A stretch of 5,474 nucleotides of DNA from an uncultured Peptococcaceae bacterium (GTDB lineage Bacteria > Bacillota > Desulfitobacteriia > Desulfitobacteriales > Syntrophobotulaceae): assembly GCA_937892995.1 (NCBI GenBank), contig CALBJS010000236.1:1-5474 (forward strand). Reading direction: 5' to 3'. Below the pieces are notes generated by a model, which was not told the origin of the DNA, did no database searches, and saw only the letters and a program-made list of their open reading frames with translations. Each line of letters begins with the position of its first letter. The stretch's first letter is position 1. Both the position numbers and the translations under genes were made by a program. Positions 1 through 5,474 of the stretch are shown in pieces.

Positions 1-231
1 AACTACAATCCGGCTTAAATCAGTTTCTTCACTAAGAGGCATTCCAAAGCGGGCCCTAAGATTGACCACCGGAATAACGTTACCGCGCAAGTTTATTACA
101 CCCTCAACATAACTGGGAGCCTTAGGTACTCTAGTGATAGGGGGAATACGAATAATCTCCTGTACCTTCATGATGTCGACACCAAATTCCTCTGTACCTA
201 ACGAAAAAGTAACCAATTGCTCTTCAGCCAT
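1..231 (-). CDS. cheW: Chemotaxis coupling protein CheW (N-terminal part, cut by window edge)
   Basis: CheW is a cytoplasmic adaptor that links the kinase CheA to chemoreceptor tips in the signalling array. Translating the minus strand from the ATG at 229-231 gives 77 residues with no stop before the window ends, about half of a normal CheW of roughly 150 residues. The protein opens MAEEQLVTFSLGTEEFGVDI. It continues with the family hallmarks: VQEIIR (residues 23-28), a proline-rich turn ending VPKAPSYVEGVINLRGN (residues 35-51), and VIPVVNLRARFG (residues 52-63), the beta-barrel core segment typical of CheW domains. The start is supported by AAGGGGGT at 241-248, nine bases upstream of the ATG. 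The gene follows cheA by 32 bp with no terminator between them, so it is almost certainly co-transcribed with cheA. The related CheW-like P5 domain of CheA ends just upstream, but this is a separate reading frame with its own ribosome binding site. The C-terminal half cannot be assessed. Confidence 0.95.
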   Translation of the reverse strand, partial: MAEEQLVTFSLGTEEFGVDIMKVQEIIRIPPITRVPKAPSYVEGVINLRGNVIPVVNLRARFGMPLSEETDLSRIVV

Positions 232-240
232 AAAAGAATA

Positions 241-248
241 ACCCCCTT
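241..248 (-). promoter_or_regulatory. Ribosome binding site of cheW
   Basis: AAGGGGGT on the minus strand lies nine bases before the cheW ATG and can pair with the 3' end of 16S rRNA, counting G-U wobble. It fixes the cheW start within the short cheA-cheW gap. Confidence 0.7.
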
Positions 249-263
249 AATAATAAATTTGCT

Positions 264-2399
264 TTATCTTGCTACCAGGACATCTTGAATAAGGGATCCA
301 ATATCTAAAATCAAGGTCACTTTACCATCACCGAGAATAGTAGCCCCGGCAATTCCAGGTAGGCCATTCAGATAATCCCCCAATGTCTTGATCACGATCT
401 CTTGTTGTCCTTGAAGCTCGTCTACCATTAATCCTATAGCTTTATCTCCCAGGCCGACCACCACTACATAGATTTCAGCTTTAGCTTCATCACTTTCAGG
501 CAGGTCGAATCTTTCTTTTAAGGAGATTAGTGGTAAGGTATTACCCCTAATCTGAACCATAGGCATCTTCCCCACAGTCTTAATCTCCTCCCTCTTTACC
601 AAGAGGGTCTCAACAACTGAAGATAAAGGTACTGCATATATTTCCTTACCGACTTCCACGAGTAAGGCCTGAATAATAGCCAAGGTGAGAGGTAACCGGA
701 TAATAAATGATGTTCCCTCCCCTTTCTTAGTCTTAATATCGACGAGGCCTCCAAGATTACTTAGACTCTTCTTAACCACATCCATACCAACCCCTCGGCC
801 GGATATATCTGTTACCTCATCAGCAGTGCTGAATCCCGGCAGGAAAATAAGGTTAGCAATATCCTTATCTGACATTTCCTCTTTTTCACCGATTAGGCCT
901 TTTTCCAGAGCTTTCTTAGATATCCTTTCTAGATCCAGTCCCGCTCCATCATCGGAAACCGTGATAGCAATATGATTACCCTCATGATAGGCATCGAGGG
1001 TGATTGTCCCGACCTCTGCTTTACCAGTGGCAAGTCGTTCTTGAGGTGCCTCGATCCCATGATCTACAGAGTTACGGATAATATGAGTTAAGGGATCACC
1101 TATCATCTCGATGACTGTCTTATCAAGTTCAGTCTCCTCGCCTTTGATGATCAGTTCGATCTTCTTGCCTGTCTTACGGCAAAAGTCTCTAACTAAGCGT
1201 GGATAGCGGCTAAATACAGTCCCGATAGGAACCATTCGTAATCTCATGACACTTTCTTGCAAGTCGCCCATCAAACGTCCTAAATAAACATTGGTTTCAT
1301 TCAGGCTGTTAACCAGTGAATCAGCTTGATTCTGAGCTTTTAAGTCATTCCCAATCTTTACAAGCCTGGTTCTAGTGATAACCATTTCCCCAACAAGATT
1401 GATTAAGTTATCCATTCTAAGAGTATCAACGCGGATGGTATGGACCTGAGTATTCCCATTTTCCTGAGATTGATCAGCTTTTTCGTCTTTTTTTACTGCC
1501 AGGTTACTGTTTCCGCCCGCTCCTTTAACAGCTTTACCTACCTTAACCGTCTCGCCATCTGTTTCCTTAGAGTTATACTCAGCTAACAGAGAATCAGATA
1601 AGGAATAATGAAACACCTGAACATCCAGTATCTCCGAGACCTCAAGAATATCAGCTCTAATCTCAGCGGGAGACTCATTGGTAATAAAGAGAAGGCTGAA
1701 TTTCTGTGCCTTGTCATTCTCCAGTTCATCAATAGAAGGAAAAATCTTTACTACGTTACCGAAGGGTTCCAATCTCTGGATAACCATTACAGCCCTGACA
1801 GCTTTCATTAAAGTATTGGTAGCAAGTGTCACCTCAATTTGGTAAATAGCCTTGCCGGAATAAAGTGCCTCATCTATGATCCCCCGTTCTGCACTTGTTA
1901 GGAAAAAGTCGACCTGATCAGTGCCTGGCTTTTCAATTTCCCTATGTATTCCACCCTCCGAGACCGAAAGTGAATCTTCTGCTAATGCACCTGTCTCAGC
2001 CAAAGTTCTCATTTGAGAAGTCAAGTCACCGTATTCCTCGGTAATATCTAAATGATGCTCTACTTGGGTCAGCATAAGCTTTACTTTATCAGTTACCGCC
2101 AGAAGAACATCGATTATTTCGTTGGTGACCAGTATTTTCCCTTGCCTCAGTTTATCCAAAAGATCTTCAGCAGTATGAGTAAGCTCTACAATTGGAGTAA
2201 AACCCATTGCCCCTGAGGCACCTTTTAGACTATGAACACTTCGGAATAACTCATTGATGAGGGAAATATTTTCCCCGTCTTTTTCTAATTGGAGAAGACC
2301 CGAGCCAAGTTTATCCACTTGTTCTTGGGAATCAAGCAGGTAGAACTCTAAAAAATCCTCAAGACCGATACCCACCTTTTTATTATTACCTTGGCTCAT
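264..2399 (-). CDS. cheA: Chemotaxis sensor histidine kinase CheA
   Basis: CheA autophosphorylates under receptor control and passes phosphate to CheY and CheB, setting flagellar rotation. All five domains are visible in 711 residues. P1 (HPt, about 13-115) has the phosphoryl-accepting His56 in RSVHSLKGASG. P2 (about 184-268) is the response-regulator docking domain, with TLMKAVRAVMV and EVSEILDVQV. A polar linker (about 273-318) separates it from the P3 dimerisation domain (about 319-390, RVDTLRMDNLINLVGEMV to LRMVP). The P4 ATPase (about 395-570) carries the N-box THIIRNSVDHGIE (438-450), G1 SDDGAGLD (482-489), F-box FLPGFSTAD (519-527), G2 SGRGVGMDVV (533-542) and G3 GEGTSF (560-565). P5 (about 573-705) is the CheW-like receptor-coupling domain. 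No key catalytic residue is missing, so the kinase should be active. The ATG at 2397-2399 follows AGGGGTG by seven bases. cheW lies 32 bp downstream. The nearest good promoter match is sigma-H-like. Confidence 0.98.
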   Translation of the reverse strand: MSQGNNKKVGIGLEDFLEFYLLDSQEQVDKLGSGLLQLEKDGENISLINELFRSVHSLKGASGAMGFTPIVELTHTAEDLLDKLRQGKILVTNEIIDVLLAVTDKVKLMLTQVEHHLDITEEYGDLTSQMRTLAETGALAEDSLSVSEGGIHREIEKPGTDQVDFFLTSAERGIIDEALYSGKAIYQIEVTLATNTLMKAVRAVMVIQRLEPFGNVVKIFPSIDELENDKAQKFSLLFITNESPAEIRADILEVSEILDVQVFHYSLSDSLLAEYNSKETDGETVKVGKAVKGAGGNSNLAVKKDEKADQSQENGNTQVHTIRVDTLRMDNLINLVGEMVITRTRLVKIGNDLKAQNQADSLVNSLNETNVYLGRLMGDLQESVMRLRMVPIGTVFSRYPRLVRDFCRKTGKKIELIIKGEETELDKTVIEMIGDPLTHIIRNSVDHGIEAPQERLATGKAEVGTITLDAYHEGNHIAITVSDDGAGLDLERISKKALEKGLIGEKEEMSDKDIANLIFLPGFSTADEVTDISGRGVGMDVVKKSLSNLGGLVDIKTKKGEGTSFIIRLPLTLAIIQALLVEVGKEIYAVPLSSVVETLLVKREEIKTVGKMPMVQIRGNTLPLISLKERFDLPESDEAKAEIYVVVVGLGDKAIGLMVDELQGQQEIVIKTLGDYLNGLPGIAGATILGDGKVTLILDIGSLIQDVLVAR

Positions 2400-2406
2400 A
2401 TCTAAG

Positions 2407-2413
2407 CACCCCT
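2407..2413 (-). promoter_or_regulatory. Ribosome binding site of cheA
   Basis: AGGGGTG lies seven bases upstream of the cheA ATG on the minus strand. Its GGGGTG part can pair with the extended anti-Shine-Dalgarno sequence using one G-U pair. The same heptamer at the same spacing precedes fliS (3899-3905). Confidence 0.7.
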
Positions 2414-2485
2414 AACTATAAATTAATATCTTCTTTATTTCTTTATTTCTTTAGCGTGTTATATAAAAATACTTCAACAAACAAA

Positions 2486-2512
2486 ATTCGCCGTTACTTG
2501 TTAAAATCCTCC
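2486..2512 (-). promoter_or_regulatory. Sigma-H-type promoter upstream of cheA
   Basis: On the minus strand GGAGGATTT (2504-2512) is followed by an 11-base spacer and GGCGAAT (2486-2492). This fits the Bacillus sigma-H consensus, RNAGGAWWW, 11-12 bases, RNNGAAT, at every defined position including spacing. Transcription would start near 2479, giving a leader of about 80 nt before the cheA ATG. An AT-rich tract lies just upstream of the -35. GGAGG alone could look like a ribosome binding site, but no open frame follows it. The assignment rests on motif match only. Confidence 0.6.
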
Positions 2513-2585
2513 AATTAAAATGAAGAAAAAGTTTATTTTTTATAAAAACTTAATTTTTTCGAGGAATTAAATTCTAATCAGACTT

Positions 2586-2614
2586 ATACTAGCTTTTTCC
2601 TCTAATACTGTAAA
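2586..2614 (-). promoter_or_regulatory. Possible sigma-A promoter upstream of cheA
   Basis: On the minus strand TTTACA (2609-2614, five of six matches to the -35 consensus) is followed by a 17-base spacer and TAGTAT (2586-2591, four of six matches to the -10). Spacing is ideal, but the region is so AT-rich that such a match is expected by chance fairly often. It could give a housekeeping transcript of cheA alongside the sigma-H-like site downstream. Confidence 0.25.
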
Positions 2615-2640
2615 GTACCAGCTAATAATCTAATTTACCT

Positions 2641-2725
2641 AGGACTAAAGGGTAGGACAACATTAAGATTTAACACTTATTTGGCACCCAAAACGCTGCT
2701 TTTATTTTGGTAGGCCAGCAGTCCT
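2641..2725. other. Block of nested inverted repeats, possible structured RNA or leader element
   Basis: On the plus strand AGGACT (2641-2646) is the exact reverse complement of AGTCCT (2720-2725), closing an 85-base block. Inside, GGCACCCAAAA (2683-2693) pairs imperfectly with TTTTGGTAGGCC (2705-2716), giving a stem of about ten pairs with small bulges. The loop contains CTGCT (2696-2700), complementary to AGCAG (2717-2721) just outside the stem, which is H-type pseudoknot geometry. AGGAC at 2654-2658 could pair with GTCCT (2721-2725) instead of the outer arm. The elements read equally well on either strand. It matches no riboswitch core I can recognise. It lies upstream of the sigma-H-like start, so it would be in the cheA message only if transcription begins farther upstream. 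Confidence 0.3.
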
Positions 2726-2844
2726 TAGAAAAAATCATCATTAGATTCATACAAAACGAATCACAAATATGTATAAACCTAACTGCTCTAAAATTGGCTT
2801 TCGGAGTGGAGCTATTTCTACTTTTAATATACATAAAAATAAAG

Positions 2845-2877
2845 AAAAATCCCCTTGCAAATTTGCGGGAGATTTTT
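2845..2877 (-). terminator. Intrinsic terminator of the fliD-fliS operon, probably bidirectional
   Basis: An AAAAAT arm plus CCCC (2845-2854) pairs with GGG, a bulged A, then G plus ATTTTT (2867-2877). The centre is the self-complementary GCAAATTTGC (2857-2866). Read on the minus strand it starts about 40 bases after the stop of the FliT-like gene and runs into T-rich sequence (ATTTTTCTTTATTTTT). Read on the plus strand it also ends in a T-run. It separates the flagellar genes from cheA. Confidence 0.85.
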
Positions 2878-2917
2878 GTCTTAATATGTATTTACTTGTT
2901 TAACATTCACCTAATAC

Positions 2918-3481
2918 TTATTTAATTTTATCTATAAAGCGTGCCTCCCGTTGTCCCTGGTTCTCATAGGCATTCTTAGTCCTCTTTGCCCCCTGTATAC
3001 GATGCAATTCCAGCTTAACCGCTTCTAATTCCATCTTCAGTCTTGGTATTATATAATCATCTAATTGTAATACTTCATTCATTTTAGTGTTCAAGGCCTC
3101 GATCAAAAAGAGAAGTTCATTATAGGCTGTTTCTTCAAGATGGGGTTTAAGGTCGGCTACTTGAAAAGAAGTAGACCCGAGCTCCACACCAATTCTTTTC
3201 TGCAGTTCATTAATTTTTTCAGATCTTCCCCGTAGTTTTTTAAAAAGCACATCCCTTAAGGCGGAAAACCTGATTAATTCATGTTCAAAACTCTGCTCGA
3301 TTTTCAAGGGAGAAGTGCGACTAGGACTTTCGTCCCTATCAAAAACATTGTTTATATTATTTTGGGTCCTATCACCCGATAATTTATTTTTAAAATATCC
3401 CATTTCCTCTAGGAGCTCTTCGTAATCCAAGAGGTTTTCTCGATAAACTGCGTTAAGATCTTGAATCAAATTCTTAAGCAT
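2918..3481 (-). CDS. Putative flagellar export chaperone, FliT/FlgN-like (function from context)
   Basis: I do not recognise this 187-residue protein by a signature motif. It is soluble, highly charged and predicted largely helical, with no signal peptide or membrane segment. Residues 1-32 and about 64-170 look like coiled-coil helices. They are separated by a polar segment (about 33-62) rich in N, D, S and R, probably disordered. The C-terminal part, with LNTKMNEVLQLDD (130-142), long K/E-rich helices and GAKRTKNAYENQGQ (164-177), recalls FliT/FlgN-type chaperones, which often end in a helix followed by a glycine/lysine-rich tail with an N-A-Y motif. The slot directly after fliS is where fliT sits in Bacillus, so a FliD or hook-protein chaperone role is inferred. 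It is longer than the usual FliT (about 110-120 residues). I chose the ATG at 3479-3481, which overlaps the fliS stop as TGATG and follows GGGGG by seven bases. A GTG at 3482-3484 would add one residue. Confidence 0.75.
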   Translation of the reverse strand: MLKNLIQDLNAVYRENLLDYEELLEEMGYFKNKLSGDRTQNNINNVFDRDESPSRTSPLKIEQSFEHELIRFSALRDVLFKKLRGRSEKINELQKRIGVELGSTSFQVADLKPHLEETAYNELLFLIEALNTKMNEVLQLDDYIIPRLKMELEAVKLELHRIQGAKRTKNAYENQGQREARFIDKIK

Positions 3482-3891
3482 CACTTGGCCCCCATGCGTA
3501 CCATCTTAGCCGCTTCCACCCAAGCATCCCTGAAAGACTCGAAAAATTCAATTGCCGGCTGCAAATAGGCAGCATCTTTTTTAAGGTTAGCCTTTACTAT
3601 TTCCCCGTAATAGAAGGTATATAACTCTCTTAAGTTGGCGGCTATTTCTCCCCCTTCTTCCAAGTTGAGGGTCGAATTAAGCTCCGTAATTATATCCCCT
3701 ACTTTAAGCAGGTTATTATGGGCCTCTTCATACTTTTTCTCCCGAAGAGCATTTTCAGCCTGACGAAGAAACTTGACCGTTCCCGAATAAAGCATTATTA
3801 AGAGTTTTTCCGGTGAAGCTGTTTCGACAGCGGTCTGGCGGTAAGCGGCTTGTGGATTTCCATAAACACCTTGTTGTCGAGCGGCATTCAT
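3481..3891 (-). CDS. fliS: Flagellin export chaperone FliS
   Basis: FliS binds the C-terminal part of newly made flagellin, prevents early polymerisation in the cytoplasm and hands it to the type III flagellar export gate. The 136 residues match the normal family length and all-helical build. Recognisable family segments are NPQAAYRQTAVETASPEKLLIMLY (residues 12-35), which includes the tyrosine-rich flagellin-binding face, the amphipathic helix ending KVGDIITELNSTLNLEEGGEIAANLRELY (63-91), and a final helix (about 108-133). The start ATG (3889-3891) follows AGGGGTG by seven bases. It is preceded by a 121-bp gap after fliD and overlaps the next gene at its stop codon, which suggests translational coupling. 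Expression may come from read-through of fliD plus a possible sigma-A promoter in the gap. No residue or length anomaly is visible. Confidence 0.97.
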   Translation of the reverse strand: MNAARQQGVYGNPQAAYRQTAVETASPEKLLIMLYSGTVKFLRQAENALREKKYEEAHNNLLKVGDIITELNSTLNLEEGGEIAANLRELYTFYYGEIVKANLKKDAAYLQPAIEFFESFRDAWVEAAKMVRMGAK

Positions 3892-3898
3892 ATAGTAA

Positions 3899-3905
3899 CA
3901 CCCCT
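3899..3905 (-). promoter_or_regulatory. Ribosome binding site of fliS
   Basis: AGGGGTG lies seven bases before the fliS ATG, identical in sequence and spacing to the cheA site. It decides the fliS start. Confidence 0.7.
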
Positions 3906-3985
3906 AAAATATTATTTCCTCTCCTAAACCTTCCAGAATTATTTTCTCTATATTTTCGATCATATTTTAAATCTAAGTCTTAAAA

Positions 3986-4013
3986 ATTATATCTTTCTAT
4001 CTTTACTTGTCCC
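3986..4013 (-). promoter_or_regulatory. Possible sigma-A promoter for fliS and the downstream gene
   Basis: In the fliD-fliS gap the minus strand shows GGGACA (4008-4013, four of six matches to TTGACA), a 16-base spacer and a perfect TATAAT (3986-3991). The start would fall near 3979, about 90 bases before fliS. The -35 touches the fliD stop codon. The spacing is slightly short and the gap is AT-rich, so this is tentative. No sigma-D/FliA-type site was found here. Confidence 0.3.
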
Positions 4014-5467
4014 TACTTATTCTTATAAAAAGCATTCATGGAATCAATCTGTCCCTGTAGCCACTCGCTTTGGCTGCTGAGGCTAGCGAGTTGAGTCTCC
4101 AATCTTACGAACTTTAACCTGGTTGTTTCGGCGTATCTCTCTACCCTCTCTGTAAAGTCCGCCATCTTATCTTTTAAATCCGTAAGTTGTTTATCATACC
4201 CCTTAGAAGTCTTATCCAGAGTTCCCTCGTACCTGACCAGAGGGCGAAGATATTCATAAAGTATATTACCTAAACCTTGGGCACCTTGACTTTGCGTAGA
4301 TTCCCTATGAGGCTCAACACCCCCGGCCGCTGCCCCAAAAAGATTAGCAACGCTTGAGGCGTTCTCCGTTAAAGCCTCGTTGAATTTAGCTGTGTCGAAG
4401 GATAAGGTAGCACTCTTGCCAAAGTTATCTCCGGAAGTTGTAAGCCCCACATCCGCTAAAATCTTGAAAGGCTCGCTAGGGTTATTCAGATTGCTGGAAA
4501 CCATAGTTCTCAGCCTGCTTTGAATAGACTGGAGAGCAGGATCGGCAAATAAGTCCCCCTTGGTCTTTAAGTCTTTATCATACTTTAGCTTGCCTTCAAT
4601 AAAAGACATTACGGAATTGTATTGGTCAACAAATGATTTTACCGTTGATTCCGCTCCGGAATAGTCTGCAGATACCTTGACAGTAACGGTAGTATCCACT
4701 GCCTCATCATTAATTGTTAGGGTCAGGCCGGGAACGGCAGTTGTTATCTTATTCTCCGCACTGGTAATCTGGGTTATGCCGTTGATTTCAAGTTTGGCAT
4801 CCTTAGCCTGCTGACTTATGTTTAGGCTCTGGTCATCTCGCAGAATACCTAGATCATGAAGGACGCTACCACCGTTTAGCTCAGAAAAAGACGCAGCCTT
4901 TTCCAAGCCTGTTTCAGCGGAAAGCAAGGCTATTTTATAGCCGCCATCAACCTTGATAGCTGAGACACTAACCCCTATTTTAGAATTATTGATAGCTTTA
5001 GCTATTTCTTCAAGGCTATCTCCTGATTTTATACTAATTTCCGCAGTTTTATCCCCGACTTGAATTACAAAACTCCCGGCACTAACTGCAGTCGAAGACG
5101 CAGGGTCAGCTACCTCGATAGTCTTACTTACTGCGGTCTGAGCTACTGCCATTTGAACCACTTTAATATTATAGGTCCCCTGAGTGGTTCCTGATGTACT
5201 GCTCACAGCCAGAATATCCGGTTTACTGGAAGAAGCCTTGGTGCCCGCCCAGGTAGAACTATCCCGCAGTTTTTCCAAAGTTTTTTCCAAGGAGGATAGC
5301 CTGGTATTGACATCTCTCCAAGCATCTTTTTTGGTTTGCAGAACACTCTGCTGCTCTTGCATTTTATTTAGGGGCTGACTGTAATTATTAACCATAGCCT
5401 GAACGATCGCACTAAAGTCAAATCCCGACAACCCCGGTAAGGATAAATTTGTTGAACCGATGGACAT
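4013..5467 (-). CDS. fliD: Flagellar filament capping protein FliD (HAP2)
   Basis: FliD forms the oligomeric cap at the tip of the growing filament and guides insertion of exported flagellin. The 484 residues fit the family (about 450-500 in Bacillus relatives). The N-terminal D0/D1 part starts MSIGSTNLSLPGLSGFDFSA, the usual FliD_N opening with the glycine-rich GLSG turn and the helix IVQAMVNNYSQPLNKMQEQQ. YNIKVVQMAVAQT (99-111) is the typical strand leading into the variable domains. The middle (about 120-265) is threonine- and serine-rich and surface-exposed in homologues. FliD_C covers about 270-484, with ADYSGAESTVKSFVDQYNSVM (267-287), LGNILYEYLRPLV (399-411) and the coiled-coil tail LKFVRLETQLASLSSQSEWL (451-470). 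No signal peptide is present, as expected for type III export. The ATG (5465-5467) is only seven bases from the window edge, so its ribosome binding site is not visible and a slightly longer start cannot be excluded. fliS follows after 121 bp. Confidence 0.97.
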   Translation of the reverse strand: MSIGSTNLSLPGLSGFDFSAIVQAMVNNYSQPLNKMQEQQSVLQTKKDAWRDVNTRLSSLEKTLEKLRDSSTWAGTKASSSKPDILAVSSTSGTTQGTYNIKVVQMAVAQTAVSKTIEVADPASSTAVSAGSFVIQVGDKTAEISIKSGDSLEEIAKAINNSKIGVSVSAIKVDGGYKIALLSAETGLEKAASFSELNGGSVLHDLGILRDDQSLNISQQAKDAKLEINGITQITSAENKITTAVPGLTLTINDEAVDTTVTVKVSADYSGAESTVKSFVDQYNSVMSFIEGKLKYDKDLKTKGDLFADPALQSIQSRLRTMVSSNLNNPSEPFKILADVGLTTSGDNFGKSATLSFDTAKFNEALTENASSVANLFGAAAGGVEPHRESTQSQGAQGLGNILYEYLRPLVRYEGTLDKTSKGYDKQLTDLKDKMADFTERVERYAETTRLKFVRLETQLASLSSQSEWLQGQIDSMNAFYKNK

Positions 5468-5474
5468 CAGACTT

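Larger units (their letters stand above)
2400..2917. other. Intergenic region between the flagellar operon and cheA
   Basis: This 518-bp stretch is clearly more AT-rich than the flanking genes and has frequent stops on the minus strand. From right to left it holds the terminator of the fliD-fliS operon (2845-2877), an 85-bp block with nested inverted repeats (2641-2725), a weak sigma-A-like promoter (2586-2614), an AT-only inverted repeat (AAGTTT at 2529-2534 against AAACTT at 2546-2551), a sigma-H-like promoter (2486-2512), and the cheA leader with its ribosome binding site. I see no tRNA, no known riboswitch core and no convincing protein-coding gene. Confidence 0.8.

Noticed and set aside
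685..975. A 96-codon plus-strand frame inside cheA
   Set aside because: It lies antisense to the strongly conserved kinase domain of cheA and its translation has no recognisable domain. It is a shadow frame.
1608..1811. A 67-codon plus-strand frame inside cheA
   Set aside because: It is antisense to the P2 region of cheA, with no ribosome binding site and no recognisable product.
2529..2551. AT-only inverted repeat (AAGTTT/AAACTT) as a terminator or operator
   Set aside because: The stem has only one G-C pair per six base pairs and a long AT loop in AT-rich DNA. It is too weak to support a terminator, and no known operator fits.
2683..2689. GGGTGCC on the minus strand as the start of a TPP riboswitch
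   Set aside because: The other required TPP elements (CTGAGA and the GATAATGCC-like segment) are absent, and the downstream gene is chemotactic rather than thiamine-related.
2707..2925. A 72-codon plus-strand open frame in the intergenic region
   Set aside because: It starts at a TTG with no convincing ribosome binding site, has biased hydrophobic AT-driven composition, and reads straight through the terminator hairpin at 2845-2877. It is most likely chance.
3892..4012. A sigma-D/FliA promoter for fliS in the fliD-fliS gap
   Set aside because: TAAA-like and CGAAAA-like pieces occur, but not with the 15-base spacing or the GCCGATA-type -10 required.
5184..5378. A 64-codon plus-strand frame inside fliD
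   Set aside because: It is antisense to the conserved FliD N-terminal region and is a shadow frame.

Overview
The window reads as a motility and chemotaxis segment from a low-GC Gram-positive bacterium, probably a Clostridia-class spore former of the Peptococcaceae/Desulfotomaculum kind. This placement is inferred from the protein flavour, the purine-rich ribosome binding sites, the fliD-fliS-chaperone gene order (as in Bacillus fliD-fliS-fliT) and a sigma-H-type promoter. No 16S or other taxonomic marker is present. All five recognisable genes lie on the minus strand, so the order of transcription runs from the right end of the window to the left.

Right half (about 5467 down to 2918): fliD (filament cap), a 121-bp gap with a possible internal promoter, fliS (flagellin export chaperone), then a 187-codon gene coupled to fliS by a TGATG overlap. 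That last gene looks like a FliT/FlgN-type coiled-coil chaperone. A strong hairpin with T-runs on both sides (2845-2877) closes this operon.

Middle (2400-2917): a 518-bp AT-rich intergenic region with no believable gene. It holds the terminator, an 85-bp block able to fold into a closed, pseudoknot-like structure (2641-2725), a weak sigma-A-like promoter, and a full match to the sigma-H consensus (2486-2512) about 90 bp before cheA.

Left part (2399 down to 1): cheA, encoding a complete 711-residue P1-P5 chemotaxis histidine kinase, followed after 32 bp by the first 77 codons of cheW, cut by the window edge.

Together the genes cover late filament assembly (cap plus export chaperones) and the core of the chemotaxis signalling complex (kinase plus receptor coupler). 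The genes themselves are ordinary. The less expected signals are in the cheA upstream region: a sigma-H-type promoter for a chemotaxis kinase, and the unexplained structured block.
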